Positions 26,160 to 35,543 of a stretch of 64,000 bases of DNA are shown piece after piece. The notes beneath the pieces were generated by a model. That model worked only from the letters and a program-made list of their open reading frames with translations, was not told the DNA's origin and ran no database searches. The position numbers and the translations under genes were made by a program. Within the stretch, counting starts at the first letter, position 1, and every line of letters starts with the position of its first letter. This DNA comes from Erwinia pyrifoliae DSM 12163 (lineage in GTDB: Bacteria; Pseudomonadota; Gammaproteobacteria; Enterobacterales; Enterobacteriaceae). Location of the stretch: contig NC_017390.1 in assembly GCF_000026985.1 (NCBI RefSeq), forward strand, positions 3,941,913 through 4,005,912, given 5' to 3'.

Positions 26160-27500
26160 TTAACGGCTCAGTGCCGCCAGCGACTTATCGAGCGCGCCCA
26201 CCAGCCAGTCGATGTCGCTTTGCTGAAACGCCAACGGCGGGCGCAGCTTCAGCACATTACCATACGGCCCGGCGACCGAGGTCAGCACGCGGTTCTCACG
26301 CAGCATCTCGGTGACATCCAGCGCCAGCTGCTTGTCCGGCGTCTTGCTGGCTTTGTCTTTAACCAGCTCAAAACCAATAAACAGGCCGGAGCCACGCACA
26401 TCGCCCACGCACTCATATTTGTCTTTCAGCATTGCCAGCTCTGCGAGCAATTTCGCGCCGACGACGCGGCTATGTTCCTGAAGCTCTTCCTCTTTAATGA
26501 CCTTCAGCACCGCCTGTGCCGCCGCCATTGCCACCGGGTTGCCGCCAAAGGTGTTGAAGTAAGGAATATCATCGCTGAACGCTGTCAGCACGTCGCTTTT
26601 CGCCAGCAGCCCGGACACCGGAATGCCATTACCCATCGGCTTGCCGGTGGTGATGATATCCGGCACCACATTGTGTCGCGCAAAGCCCCAGAACGCTTCG
26701 CCGGTACGGGCGAAACCGGGCTGTACTTCATCCGCAATGAAGATGCCGCCGTTACGATGTACCACATCAATGGCCTGCTGCAGGAACCCTTTTGGCCCCG
26801 GCAGCACGCCGTCGGAGGAGAAGATCGCATCGGCAAGGAATCCGGCAAATTTGATGCCGTGTGCGGCCATATCATCAATCTGCTGCTGGATCCGTTCGGC
26901 AAACCAGGCGCCAAGATCCGGCGCATCAACGCGGTAGCGATCGGGCGGCGGCACCAGGCGCGTGGTGGCCGCCAGCGGCTGCCCGCTGCCCAGCGCCGGG
27001 GAAACCCCGGACGTCAGGTCGCTGGTGCCATGATAAGACTCCTGGGTGACGATGATCCCGCTACCGCCGCTGTAAGCCCGCGCCACGCGGATGGCCAGGT
27101 CGTTGGCTTCCGAACCGGTGCACATGTACATGGCGCGGTCGATCGCCGCCGGGACGGTAGCCAGCAGCTGTTCGGAGTAGTCGAGGATCGCTTCGTGCAG
27201 ATAGCGGGTGTGGGTGTTCAGCTGGTTCATCTGCTGGTACACCGCATCAATCACCGCCGGATGACAGTGACCAATACTGGCTACGTTGTTATACACATCA
27301 AGGTACTTATCTCCGGCGGCGTCCCACAGATACTGGCCCTTACCACGCACCAGATGAACCGGCTTACGGTAGAAAAGACGGTAAGACTCGCCCAACACCT
27401 TACTGCGTTTATCCGTCAGTTTGCGCACGTCTGCGCTCAGGCCGTCGGCATGCTCGGCGCGAAAACTGTTGGTATCCATGATGGTTGAACGTGTAGCCAT
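26160..27500 (-). CDS. Class III PLP-dependent aminotransferase
   Basis: 446 residues from ATG 27500 (GGGAG five bases upstream; the GTG at 27506 is inside the binding site). It is a fold-type I class III transaminase: GKGQYLWDAAGDKYLDVYNN, the MCTGSEANDLAIRVAR phosphate-binding region, FIADEVQPGFARTG and the PLP Lys287 in TTGKPMGNG. The group includes alanine-glyoxylate, 4-aminobutyrate and ethanolamine-phosphate enzymes; the amino donor cannot be chosen from sequence alone. It is divergent from a DeoR-type regulator across an intergenic region with direct repeats, so that regulator probably controls it. Confidence 0.82.
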   Translation of the reverse strand: MATRSTIMDTNSFRAEHADGLSADVRKLTDKRSKVLGESYRLFYRKPVHLVRGKGQYLWDAAGDKYLDVYNNVASIGHCHPAVIDAVYQQMNQLNTHTRYLHEAILDYSEQLLATVPAAIDRAMYMCTGSEANDLAIRVARAYSGGSGIIVTQESYHGTSDLTSGVSPALGSGQPLAATTRLVPPPDRYRVDAPDLGAWFAERIQQQIDDMAAHGIKFAGFLADAIFSSDGVLPGPKGFLQQAIDVVHRNGGIFIADEVQPGFARTGEAFWGFARHNVVPDIITTGKPMGNGIPVSGLLAKSDVLTAFSDDIPYFNTFGGNPVAMAAAQAVLKVIKEEELQEHSRVVGAKLLAELAMLKDKYECVGDVRGSGLFIGFELVKDKASKTPDKQLALDVTEMLRENRVLTSVAGPYGNVLKLRPPLAFQQSDIDWLVGALDKSLAALSR

Positions 27501-27577
27501 GATCACTCCCGTTGCAAAATTGAGGTTCGCCTGGCGGCAGGCAGTCAGCGCTGTCTGACCCCATCATGGCAAATTTT

Positions 27578-27619
27578 GAATAAAATGCAATAAAATACAC
27601 AAACGCAATAAAATACACA
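27578..27619. repeat. Three direct repeats of AATAAAATRC between aminotransferase and DeoR-type gene
   Basis: Copies start at about 27579, 27589 and 27607 (AATAAAATGC, AATAAAATAC, AATAAAATAC), the last two sharing CAATAAAATACACA with an 18 bp period. They sit in the divergent promoter region and are a good candidate operator for the DeoR-family regulator. Confidence 0.6.
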
Positions 27620-27680
27620 TGCAGAGTGGCGCATGATCGGTTAGGCTGTCGCCGTGAGTTGTCGTCAGGGAATCTGAACT

Positions 27681-28475
27681 ATGCTGCAGGAAACACGCTT
27701 ACATCGCATCCGGGCGCTGCTCAGCACCCTGGGCCAGGTCAGCACCGAACGAATCATCAAAGAGCTGGGCATTTCTCGGGAAACCGCCCGGCGCGATATT
27801 ATTGTGCTGGAAGCACAGGGGCTGGCTAAACGCGTTCACGGCGGGCTGGTGGCGCTGGACGCCACGCCTGAACCGCCGCTAACGGTGCGCAGTTCGGTGA
27901 TGGCGAAAGAGAAGCGGGCGATTGCGCGCGCCGCCGCCCGTCTGTTGCAGCCCGGTCAGACGGTGTTCCTTGATGCCGGCAGTACCACCACCATGCTGGC
28001 GGAAGAGCTGCGTACGATGTCCGGCCTGACGGTGATTACCAACAGCCTGAATGCCGCCCTGAAGCTTTGCGCAGCGGAAGAGGATGAAACGCTGAACAAT
28101 CAGGTGATCCTGTTGGGAGGCAGTATGCAGGCCGGTGCACAGGAGACGCGCGGCGAGCTGACCGTTGGTGAGATTTATCGTTATCGCGCCGATGTGGCGC
28201 TGCTCTCCCCGGTTGGAATTGAGCAAAATCACGGGGCCAGCAGCTTTCATCCCCATGAAGCCGCGATTGCCAGAGCGATGACTCTCCAGGCCAGCCGCCT
28301 GATCCTGTTGGCCGATCACAGTAAACTTGGCATCTGCAGCCGCCTGAACTATGCCGGCATCCATCAGGTCAGCACGCTGGTGACCGACAGCAGCGCGGCC
28401 GCGCTGCCGGCGCTGGTTGCCCTGAATCAGGTGCTGCCAGAGGTGATACTGGCCTCGATCAGCCGCTGCGGATGA
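27681..28475 (+). CDS. DeoR-family transcriptional repressor
   Basis: 264 residues. The N-terminal DeoR helix-turn-helix is clear ([40 protein letters not shown]), and the C-terminal sugar-phosphate-isomerase-like sensor domain has the usual [15 protein letters not shown] and LLADHSKLG motifs. Such proteins sense phosphorylated metabolites. It is divergent from the class III aminotransferase, with direct repeats between, and is expected to regulate that gene and itself. Its 3' end overlaps the convergent fdhD by 49 bp. Confidence 0.85.
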   Translation: MLQETRLHRIRALLSTLGQVSTERIIKELGISRETARRDIIVLEAQGLAKRVHGGLVALDATPEPPLTVRSSVMAKEKRAIARAAARLLQPGQTVFLDAGSTTTMLAEELRTMSGLTVITNSLNAALKLCAAEEDETLNNQVILLGGSMQAGAQETRGELTVGEIYRYRADVALLSPVGIEQNHGASSFHPHEAAIARAMTLQASRLILLADHSKLGICSRLNYAGIHQVSTLVTDSSAAALPALVALNQVLPEVILASISRCG

Positions 28476-29278
28476 GTATAAATTGTTGCGCGCCCCGGTT
28501 TACTGAAGCCTGCCAGCGTCAGATTGCTGCGCTCTGCCACCTCCACCGCCAGGCGAGTTGCGGCAGAGACGGCAAACAGGATCTCCACCCCGCACATGGC
28601 TGCTTTTTGTACCATTTCATAGCTGGCGCGGCTGGAGACCAGCAGTGCGCCGTCTGCGCTGGCCCATTCGGCCTTACTGCGGATGCCGAGCAGCTTATCC
28701 AGCGCCACATGGCGGCCAACATCTTCGCAGCCGGCGCGCAGCCGTCCGTCCGGAGCAATCCATGCCGCTGCGTGGGTACAACCAGTTAACTGCCCTACCG
28801 GCTGGAAATCCTTTAGCTGGCGCAGTGCGCTATCCAGCTGACCAAGGTCAAAATGCTGGGTAAACGGCAGCGGCCGCAGCGGTTTGCCGATCTCGGCCAG
28901 CTGTTCCACGCCACATACTCCGCAGCCGGTACGCCCGGCCATTGCACGCCGCTGCTCCTTCAGCCCCATAAAACGGCGGCTGGACAACTCCACCTGGACT
29001 TCAATACCGTTGCAGGTTGGCACAATATCAATGGCGAAAATATCGCCCGGCACCGCGATAATTCCCTCCGACAACGAGAAGCCGACAGCAAAGGCGGCTA
29101 AATCCTTTGGCGTAGCCATCATCACTACATGCGAGATGCCGTTATAGACCAGCGCCACCGGCACCTCTTCCGCCAGCCAGTCCGGTTGCGGCTGTCGCGC
29201 ATCACGCTGCCACACCATCGCCTGCCGTGCACCGGTCTGCTTTTCGCTTTCTTGCTGTTCGTCTTTCACGGAATGCAC
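28427..29278 (-). CDS. fdhD: FdhD, sulfur carrier needed for formate dehydrogenase activity
   Basis: 283 residues. It transfers sulfur from IscS to the molybdenum cofactor so that formate dehydrogenases become active. The key cysteines are C119 and C122 in [25 protein letters not shown] and [15 protein letters not shown] are family blocks. In E. coli fdhD is divergent from fdoGHI-fdhE; here fdhE follows on the other strand but no formate dehydrogenase structural gene lies between. The C-terminal coding end overlaps the DeoR-type gene. Confidence 0.95.
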   Translation of the reverse strand: MHSVKDEQQESEKQTGARQAMVWQRDARQPQPDWLAEEVPVALVYNGISHVVMMATPKDLAAFAVGFSLSEGIIAVPGDIFAIDIVPTCNGIEVQVELSSRRFMGLKEQRRAMAGRTGCGVCGVEQLAEIGKPLRPLPFTQHFDLGQLDSALRQLKDFQPVGQLTGCTHAAAWIAPDGRLRAGCEDVGRHVALDKLLGIRSKAEWASADGALLVSSRASYEMVQKAAMCGVEILFAVSAATRLAVEVAERSNLTLAGFSKPGRATIYTHPQRLIEASITSGST

Positions 29279-29666
29279 TCATCATCTGCGCCACACATTG
29301 CGGTGGCCGGGTTGTTGTCATATGCGCGTAAAAAATGCATTTTCTTCATTGTGAGCCTTCAACATCAATGCCGCAAAAATTATTCAGCAGCGCTGAATCA
29401 GCGCAGCTATATTGTCCGTGCGCCACAGACGAATCGAAAGCATTGGCACGATGCACAGGGCTGATCCCGGCAAAAAAGCAGAATCCGGCGCTGGCGGGGA
29501 CTATAATCTCGGCCAGAAGCGCGTATTCTTGATGATAACTGCCCCGTTTCATCCTGGTGCGATAACTTCGCCGCGATGGTCAGGCGAGATAAATTAACGT
29601 GGCCCGTTGCCATTGCAGCCTGCACATACGGCAAAACAGGTATAAACAACCGAAAAAAGGTCTCTG
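29279..29666. other. Gap where fdoGHI would lie in E. coli
   Basis: About 390 bp between the divergent fdhD and fdhE. I find no remnant of the formate dehydrogenase-O subunits in any frame, so the structural genes were cleanly lost here or never present. Confidence 0.6.
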
Positions 29667-30659
29667 ATGACGATGCGCATTATCCCGCAGAATCCACAGG
29701 AGAAAAGCGATCGGACGGTGGAAGATGCCATTCCGCCCTTACTTTTCCCCAGGCTGAAGCATTTTTACAGCCGTCGCGCCGCGCGCTTACGCCAGCTGGC
29801 AGCAAAAAACCCTTTAGGCGACTACCTGCGTTTTGCTGCGGTGATTGCCAGCGCGCAGGAAATCGTGCTGTACGACCATCCACTGCGGATGGATCTGCGC
29901 GCCCGCCTGGAGGAAAGCGCCCGCCTCGGCAGACCTCCGCTTGATATCACCACCCAGCCACGCGATGCACACTGGCAGCGGCTGCTGCATTCGCTAATTG
30001 CCGAGCTTAAGCCGGAAATGACCGGTCAGGCGCTCTCGGTGCTGGAAAACCTGGAGAAATCGTCATCAGCCGAGCTGGAAGCCATGGCCAGCGCGCTGTT
30101 TGCTAATGAATTCGCTAAGGTAAACAGTGATAAAGCGCCGTTTATCTGGGCCGCTCTGTCACTCTGCCAGGCGCAGATGGCGGCGCTTATTCCAGGCAGT
30201 GCGCAAGTTCAGGCTGGTGGGCAGCGCCAGTTTTGCCCGGTATGTGCCAGCGTGCCGGTCTCCGGCATGGTGCATATGGACGGCGTGCGCTACCTGCACT
30301 GCAATCTGTGCGAAAGCGAGTGGCATGTGGTGGAGGCCAGTTGTAGCCACTGTGAACAAACGCGTGACCTGCATTACTGGTCGCTCGACAGTGCGGCGAT
30401 AAAGGCTGAAAGCTGCGGTGACTGCGGTACGTGGCTGAAACTGCTGTATCAGGAAAAAGACCCGGCGGTCGACCCGGTTGCGGATGACCTGGCATCGCTT
30501 ATCCTTGATGCACGCATGGAGCAGGAAGGTTTTGCCCGTAGCAGTTTGAATCCTTTTTTATTCCCGGGGGGAATAAACAATGAAGCTCATTGGAAATTAT
30601 ACCAGCCCGTATGTCCGCAAAATTTCGGTGCTGCTGCTGGAAAAAGGCATTACTTTTGA
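29667..30659 (+). CDS. fdhE: FdhE, formate dehydrogenase accessory protein, 3' end altered by a G-run shift
   Basis: FdhE helps mature respiratory formate dehydrogenases and is a rubredoxin-like iron protein in the cytoplasm. The four CxxC pairs are present: CPVC, CNLC, CSHC and CGDC. The N-terminus MRIIPQNPQ matches E. coli. The sequence agrees with E. coli FdhE up to [10 protein letters not shown], where the E. coli protein ends three residues later. Here six G (30566-30571) push the frame past the expected stop; with five G it would end GE-stop at 30576. As read, the protein gains about 28 unrelated residues and overlaps yibF by 80 bp. Either a real indel or a homopolymer sequencing error. 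Confidence 0.9.
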   Translation: MTMRIIPQNPQEKSDRTVEDAIPPLLFPRLKHFYSRRAARLRQLAAKNPLGDYLRFAAVIASAQEIVLYDHPLRMDLRARLEESARLGRPPLDITTQPRDAHWQRLLHSLIAELKPEMTGQALSVLENLEKSSSAELEAMASALFANEFAKVNSDKAPFIWAALSLCQAQMAALIPGSAQVQAGGQRQFCPVCASVPVSGMVHMDGVRYLHCNLCESEWHVVEASCSHCEQTRDLHYWSLDSAAIKAESCGDCGTWLKLLYQEKDPAVDPVADDLASLILDARMEQEGFARSSLNPFLFPGGINNEAHWKLYQPVCPQNFGAAAGKRHYF

Positions 30660-31191
30660 GTTTGTTAACCAGTCTCCGTGGCACGCTGAAAGCCATGTTA
30701 AAGACTACAACCCGTTAGGCAAGGTCCCGGCGCTGGTCACCGACGCGGGGAGCACCTGGTTCAACTCGCCGATTATCGCCGCCTGGCTCGAACTACACCA
30801 TCCTGAACCGGCCTTTTTGCCTGCCGATCCCCCATCAGCGCTGGCCGTGCGCCAGCTGGAAACGCTGGCCGATGGGATATGTGATGCCGCGCTACTTATC
30901 GTGCGGGAACAGCAAAAAGACCCGAGCCAGCAGTGCGCAGATGAAATGCTGCGCCAGCGCGAGAAAATCCAGCGTGGGCTGGACGCGCTGGAAGCCGCAG
31001 CCGCAGAGGGCACAGGGTTAAACGGCTCGCAGCTCACGTTGGCGGATATCGCCACGGCCTGCACGCTGGGCTACCTGAATTTCCGCCGGGTGGCACCCGA
31101 CTGGTGCGTGGGCCGCCCACAGCTGGTCGCGCTGGTCACAACCCTGTTTCAGCGTGACAGCTTTGCGCGTACCGAGCCGCCCGCCAGCTGA
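30580..31191 (+). CDS. yibF: YibF, glutathione S-transferase family protein
   Basis: 203 residues, one more than E. coli YibF and clearly orthologous: [38 protein letters not shown] and [18 protein letters not shown]. It has the N-terminal thioredoxin-like glutathione-binding domain and a helical C-terminal domain; the physiological substrate is not known. The G run in the end of fdhE serves as its ribosome-binding site (GGGGGGAATAAACA-ATG), so translation is likely coupled to fdhE. Confidence 0.92.
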   Translation: MKLIGNYTSPYVRKISVLLLEKGITFEFVNQSPWHAESHVKDYNPLGKVPALVTDAGSTWFNSPIIAAWLELHHPEPAFLPADPPSALAVRQLETLADGICDAALLIVREQQKDPSQQCADEMLRQREKIQRGLDALEAAAAEGTGLNGSQLTLADIATACTLGYLNFRRVAPDWCVGRPQLVALVTTLFQRDSFARTEPPAS

Positions 31192-31210
31192 CTGAGTAAG
31201 GAAGATAACG

Positions 31211-31774
31211 ATGCAACGCTGTGGCTGGGTATCGGAAGATCCGCTGTATATTGCCTATCACGACGGTGAATGGGGCGTTCCCCACACCGACACGCAGGCA
31301 TTATTTGAGATGATCTGTCTTGAAGGCCAGGTCGCCGGGCTGTCCTGGCTGACGATATTGAAGAAACGTGAGAACTATCGTCGCCTGTTTCACCGTTTTG
31401 ATGTAAAGGCGGTGGCAAAGATGGATGAGGCTGATATCGAGCGGCTTATGCAAGAACGCGGGATTATCCGCCATCGCGGCAAGATTGCAGCGATTATCGC
31501 TAATGCCCGCGCCCTGCTGCGGATGGAAGCAGCCGGAGAACCTTTTAACGCGTTTATCTGGAGCTTCGTCGAACATCGGCCGCAAATAAGCCATCTTAGC
31601 GACTATCGCCGCATACCGACCACCAGCGCAACTTCCGATGCCATGTCAAAAGCATTGAAAAAGCGCGGCTTCAGGTTTGTCGGCTCCATCACCTGTTACT
31701 CATTTATGCAAGCATGCGGGCTGCTTTGCGAGCACGCCACCGGCTGTTTTAGCCATCCCGACTACAAAAAGTAG
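31211..31774 (+). CDS. tag: DNA-3-methyladenine glycosylase I
   Basis: 187 residues, the E. coli Tag length. It removes 3-methyladenine from alkylated DNA as the first step of base excision repair. RCGWVSEDPLYIAYHDGEWG contains the zinc ligands Cys4 and His17; the second pair lies in the C-terminal HATGCFSHPDY. The substrate-pocket region LSWLTILKKRENYRRLFHRF is conserved. It follows yibF by 19 bp on the same strand. Confidence 0.96.
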   Translation: MQRCGWVSEDPLYIAYHDGEWGVPHTDTQALFEMICLEGQVAGLSWLTILKKRENYRRLFHRFDVKAVAKMDEADIERLMQERGIIRHRGKIAAIIANARALLRMEAAGEPFNAFIWSFVEHRPQISHLSDYRRIPTTSATSDAMSKALKKRGFRFVGSITCYSFMQACGLLCEHATGCFSHPDYKK

Positions 31775-32056
31775 CCCCGGCGGGCAAATTTGGGAATTAA
31801 CTTAACCCATTCATCCCTGATTCAGCGCCATAATTGCCTGCTTTACGGGCAATTCGCCCGTCTGCGGTGATGAAAGCGAATGGCCATGAATAAGCAAACG
31901 CTGAGCGGGCAAGTTTGTTATTGGGTCAGAAACGGAATATCGACCAACCGAAAGTGAAAAAATCTCTGCCCTTCAGATGCCTGGCCATTAAGCTGAAACC
32001 TGCACTGGTGCGGCAGTTATGATAGTCTCGATCTATGATTAACCCCGGGGAGCACC

Positions 32057-33091
32057 ATGAACCGTAAAGCCGCCAAAGCCACTATCAGCGATGTTGCTAA
32101 AGCCGCTAATACCGGAAAAACCAGCGTTTCCCGCTATCTTAATGGCGAGCTAAGCGCGCTATCTACCGATCTTAAAGCGCGCATTGAAAGCGCCATCGCC
32201 CAACTGAACTATCGCCCCAGCCAGATGGCGCGTGGACTGAAACGCGGGCGCACACGCCTGATTGGCCTGATTATCGCGGATATCACCAATCCCTATTCAA
32301 TCAATATGCTGAGCGGTATTGAAGCCGCCTGCCGCGCCAGCGGCTTCACCCTGCTAATGTGTAATACCAATAATGAAATCCACCTGGAACAGCACTACCT
32401 TAATCTGCTGAACAGCTACCAGGTGGAGGGGATTGTGGTTAATGCGGTGGGGATGCGCGAAGAGGCGCTAAGCCAGCTACAACAGTCGCAGCTGCCGATG
32501 GTGTTGATCGACCGTAAAATTGCCGACTTTCATTGTGATGTTATCGGTCTGGATAATCATGCCGCTGCATGGCAGGCGACCGAACACCTGCTGGCACGGG
32601 GCTACCGGGCGCTGCTGTTTATCAGCGAACCGCTGGGCTTGGTCAATACCCGGCTGGAGCGCGTACACAGCTTCCGTCAGTGTATGGCACAGCAGCCAGA
32701 TCGGGTTGCGCAGCTGGCTGAAATCGCATCGGGTGACAGTCAACAGTTGGAGCAGGTGCTGTGCGAATTTCATCAGCGCCATCACGCCGCCCCCTGCGCG
32801 GTGATGGTGGTTAACGGCGCACTGACGCTGAAGGTGGCCCGCGCGTTGCGCCGTCTGAACCTCAACTGGGGGGAGCAAATCGGCCTGCTGGGCTTCGATG
32901 AACTGGACTGGGCCGAGCTGGCGGGCGTGGGCATCACTACGCTGAAACAGCCGACCTGGCAGATGGGCTACGCCGCATTGGAGCAGGTACTCAAGCGCAT
33001 TGAAGGTGATGATGCACCGGTGCACGAACAGCTGTTTAGCGGCGAACTGATTGTGCGGGGGTCGACGGTTGGGAGAGAGGTAAAGTTTTAG
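32057..33091 (+). CDS. ptxS: LacI-family repressor, PtxS-like regulator of 2-ketogluconate genes
   Basis: 344 residues. The N-terminal LacI helix-turn-helix with hinge helix is complete: TISDVAKAANTGKTSVSRYL, NGELSALSTDLKARIESAIA and YRPSQMARGLKRG. A periplasmic-binding-protein-like sensor domain follows (LIGLIIADITNPYSINMLSG). PtxS represses kgu operons in Pseudomonas and responds to 2-ketogluconate. Here the kgu-like genes lie 2.4 kb downstream in the same direction, with the phosphatase gene between, and a LacI-type palindrome precedes them. The assignment to PtxS is by family and context. Confidence 0.75.
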   Translation: MNRKAAKATISDVAKAANTGKTSVSRYLNGELSALSTDLKARIESAIAQLNYRPSQMARGLKRGRTRLIGLIIADITNPYSINMLSGIEAACRASGFTLLMCNTNNEIHLEQHYLNLLNSYQVEGIVVNAVGMREEALSQLQQSQLPMVLIDRKIADFHCDVIGLDNHAAAWQATEHLLARGYRALLFISEPLGLVNTRLERVHSFRQCMAQQPDRVAQLAEIASGDSQQLEQVLCEFHQRHHAAPCAVMVVNGALTLKVARALRRLNLNWGEQIGLLGFDELDWAELAGVGITTLKQPTWQMGYAALEQVLKRIEGDDAPVHEQLFSGELIVRGSTVGREVKF

Positions 33092-33253
33092 CCGTGGGAA
33101 CACTCGTACCCACTGCCAGAATAATGAAGTGGGCAAATCATTCTTCGTTACGGCTGTCTTTTACATCCGGTTAGATGTCTCTCACCAGACGAAGAAAAGC
33201 CGTAAAGCAGTTTATTTCCGATAATCGCGGTAAGCGACTGTGAGGGTGTTTCT

Positions 33254-34948
33254 CTACTTAATGCGCTTTATCACGGCATCAATCAGTCCTCGCTCATCAT
33301 TTGATTTTTGAGAGTAAGCAAATACAGGCAATAATTTATTTGGATCACCAACAGCACTGCTGCCGTTGTATATATAGAAATTGACGCTATCTGTTAAATG
33401 ATGATTGATTTGATCTGCAAGCAGATTGATTAACTCATCACCTGAACTATAATTACGGGTCCAATTATCAACATAAATCACGGGGATCGTTATTTTAGTT
33501 TCTTCGATTCCCTTATGCACGAGATTCATCGAGTAAAAAGGACGACCTAACTGATCAAATAGTTTAATTTTTTTCCCCGTTGGGAAAATTTTAAGTCCAT
33601 TGGTATAATCTTTACCTTTAGATAAAAAATTACCCACACTTTCTATTGAGGAAGTTTCATTATGCGGCTCAAAGATAACCATTAAAGGAGTGCGGTTATC
33701 TAAAATCTTTTTCATGAAATCCCTCGAATTTTTAAGTACGTGGAGGTCGATCTCTAAAGCGCCTTTTTTACCTTCACCATTAATTATTTTACCAGGCATC
33801 CAATTAACAGACTCCACGCCCGTTTTTACGGGAGCTTTACTCATAACTTCCCTGTTTACGTTATTATTTTTGGTCGAACGAGGCAGTATTGGAGGCGCTT
33901 CTTGAACAGGATCACGGGTTTGTGAATCCGCTGCGCTTTCACTTTTCCCCTCGGCGCTTTGGATGGCTTTTAACAACGCAGGTGTACTCTGTTGCGTTTT
34001 ACTCCCTGGTTCATCTTCTTTGAGTATTGGATATCCGTTATCCTCGGCTATTTTTTTTAAGCAATCTATCTGCTCGTCGGTTTGAACCATATGATGATTT
34101 CTGCATTCACGACAACTCACTACCGCCCGTTCCACGCTTATCTCTTTCCCTATGGCCTGGGCACAAATAACCACCCCGGTACGCCCGACACCCGCACGAC
34201 AGTGTATAACTGGCACGCCTTCATTCCTGTCTCGTACTTCATTGATGTAGCCTGCAAGCTGTTTGGTTGCCTTTGCGCTTATAGTCCCATGGTCAGGCCA
34301 GTTGGTGACATGGTATACTTTAACAGGGAAATCATTACCATGACCCTTGATAATCAGATTATAAGTCTCCACCTTTGTCTTATCGACCAATTCGTAATTT
34401 CCCGTCTTTTCAGATATCGTTTCAATCTTATCGTGTTTCTCGGAACGGCCAAAATAGTTATGCATTTCATTACGCGGTTCATCAATTTCAGCTTTCGATG
34501 CCAGAACCACGATCGCGGGAGTTCTTTGATCCACTATCATCTCAAGATATTTCTCCAGGTGTCCCGTTAAGGGATATTGAGAGGCAATAGCAACTCTTTC
34601 ATTAGCGATAGTAATATAGTTAGCATTAAGGCCCTTATCTACCAGGGTTTCAACTCTTGATGGTATATTGTCAAAACGATTAATTTTCTTGTCTCCTTCG
34701 CTAACATAGCGGGGATCGTTCTTGCCCGAAGGTTTTAGCTGGTCGTTTTTATCATGAAGAACCGTTTTTAAGATAACGGATTTGCCATATTTTTGTTCTG
34801 GCAATTTTAAGGAAAGATTTTTTTGTGTATTCCTGATTTTTTGCAGACGGGGCACGACAGAATTTTGTGGCGCTCTGACATGCTCTTGCGAGTTACCTGG
34901 TATAACTTCAGTAAGTTGGGAGGGTTGTGATTGTCCTTCAATTCTCAT
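33254..34948 (-). CDS. Tyrosine phosphatase, candidate type III effector with tandem PTP domains
   Basis: 565 residues from ATG 34948, chosen because AAGGTGA sits six bases upstream; the frame is open for 30 more codons without such a site. The N-terminal ~100 residues are polar and Ser/Gln/Asn-rich (MRIEGQSQPSQLTEVIPGNS), like type III secretion signals. A complete PTP catalytic domain follows: WPDHG at 217-221, HCRAGVGRTG at 249-258 with nucleophile Cys250, and the Q-loop VQTDEQ. This resembles YopH, SptP and HopAO1, which dephosphorylate host proteins. After a Pro/Ser linker (about 335-400), residues 405-565 repeat the fold without active residues (see findings). Low GC; no HrpL box was found upstream. 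Secretion is inferred. Confidence 0.75.
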   Translation of the reverse strand: MRIEGQSQPSQLTEVIPGNSQEHVRAPQNSVVPRLQKIRNTQKNLSLKLPEQKYGKSVILKTVLHDKNDQLKPSGKNDPRYVSEGDKKINRFDNIPSRVETLVDKGLNANYITIANERVAIASQYPLTGHLEKYLEMIVDQRTPAIVVLASKAEIDEPRNEMHNYFGRSEKHDKIETISEKTGNYELVDKTKVETYNLIIKGHGNDFPVKVYHVTNWPDHGTISAKATKQLAGYINEVRDRNEGVPVIHCRAGVGRTGVVICAQAIGKEISVERAVVSCRECRNHHMVQTDEQIDCLKKIAEDNGYPILKEDEPGSKTQQSTPALLKAIQSAEGKSESAADSQTRDPVQEAPPILPRSTKNNNVNREVMSKAPVKTGVESVNWMPGKIINGEGKKGALEIDLHVLKNSRDFMKKILDNRTPLMVIFEPHNETSSIESVGNFLSKGKDYTNGLKIFPTGKKIKLFDQLGRPFYSMNLVHKGIEETKITIPVIYVDNWTRNYSSGDELINLLADQINHHLTDSVNFYIYNGSSAVGDPNKLLPVFAYSQKSNDERGLIDAVIKRIK

Positions 34949-35038
34949 TGCCGTCACCTTATGACTATTATCATTGAATAAAAAATGTCGTGTTTTCCTG
35001 AAGCCACTTTTCTTCCTGATATCAGGCATCTCTTCCAC

Positions 35039-35498
35039 AGCTAACTAAAAAACGCGATTGTCTGATATCACTCAATATTGTAATGATAAAGGCGGAGAAA
35101 TGTATCATAAAACAACATTATGCCTGCGCCATGCTGAATAAACTTTCACCTTAAACTCGCTCAGCCCTTTACAGATGATCTGTTAAATATATTAAATTTT
35201 CTCACTCAACCTATTTATCACCAAGCGCGATTGAAAAGAGGATTAATAGCTGAATAAACGTTATTCCCTTTTTTCTTCACTCACTGGTGATGATTTTTAT
35301 TATTATTTTCCACTGCATTTTTTCACCCTTTCACAATAATAGTCTGAGCATGCGAAACGGGCATAAGAGCGTGCTTTTGCCATTTTCCTGATTGACTCCC
35401 GTTGCCGATCGTCCCCCCTATCACTTTAAGAAAAATCTCTACCTCAAAATAGCGACATCGTGAGCGTCATCATAAGTTACATCTCAGTTCCTTTTCTT
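35039..35498. other. AT-rich intergenic region between the phosphatase gene and the kgu operon
   Basis: About 460 bp with no supported gene. It must hold the phosphatase promoter on the minus strand. I searched for a HrpL box (GGAACC-N15/16-CCAC) upstream of that gene and saw none. Confidence 0.5.
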
Positions 35499-35512
35499 TG
35501 GAACCGGTTCCA
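35499..35512. promoter_or_regulatory. LacI/PtxS-type operator before kguE
   Basis: TGGAACCGGTTCCA, a perfect 14 bp palindrome with the central CCGG-type symmetry of LacI-family operators, close to the recalled PtxS site TGAAACCGGTTTCA. It ends 31 bp before the kguE start. Confidence 0.75.
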
Positions 35513-35543
35513 TCTACGCTTTTCTTATGCGAATGGAGGATTC

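Noticed and set aside
26220..27488. 422-codon plus-strand frame opposite the class III aminotransferase
   Set aside because: Shadow frame with the biased composition expected from the opposite strand of a GC-rich gene.
34949..35459. HrpL box for the phosphatase gene
   Set aside because: Searched for GGAACC-N15/16-CCAC on the minus strand; the only GGAACC here belongs to the kgu palindrome and has no partner half.
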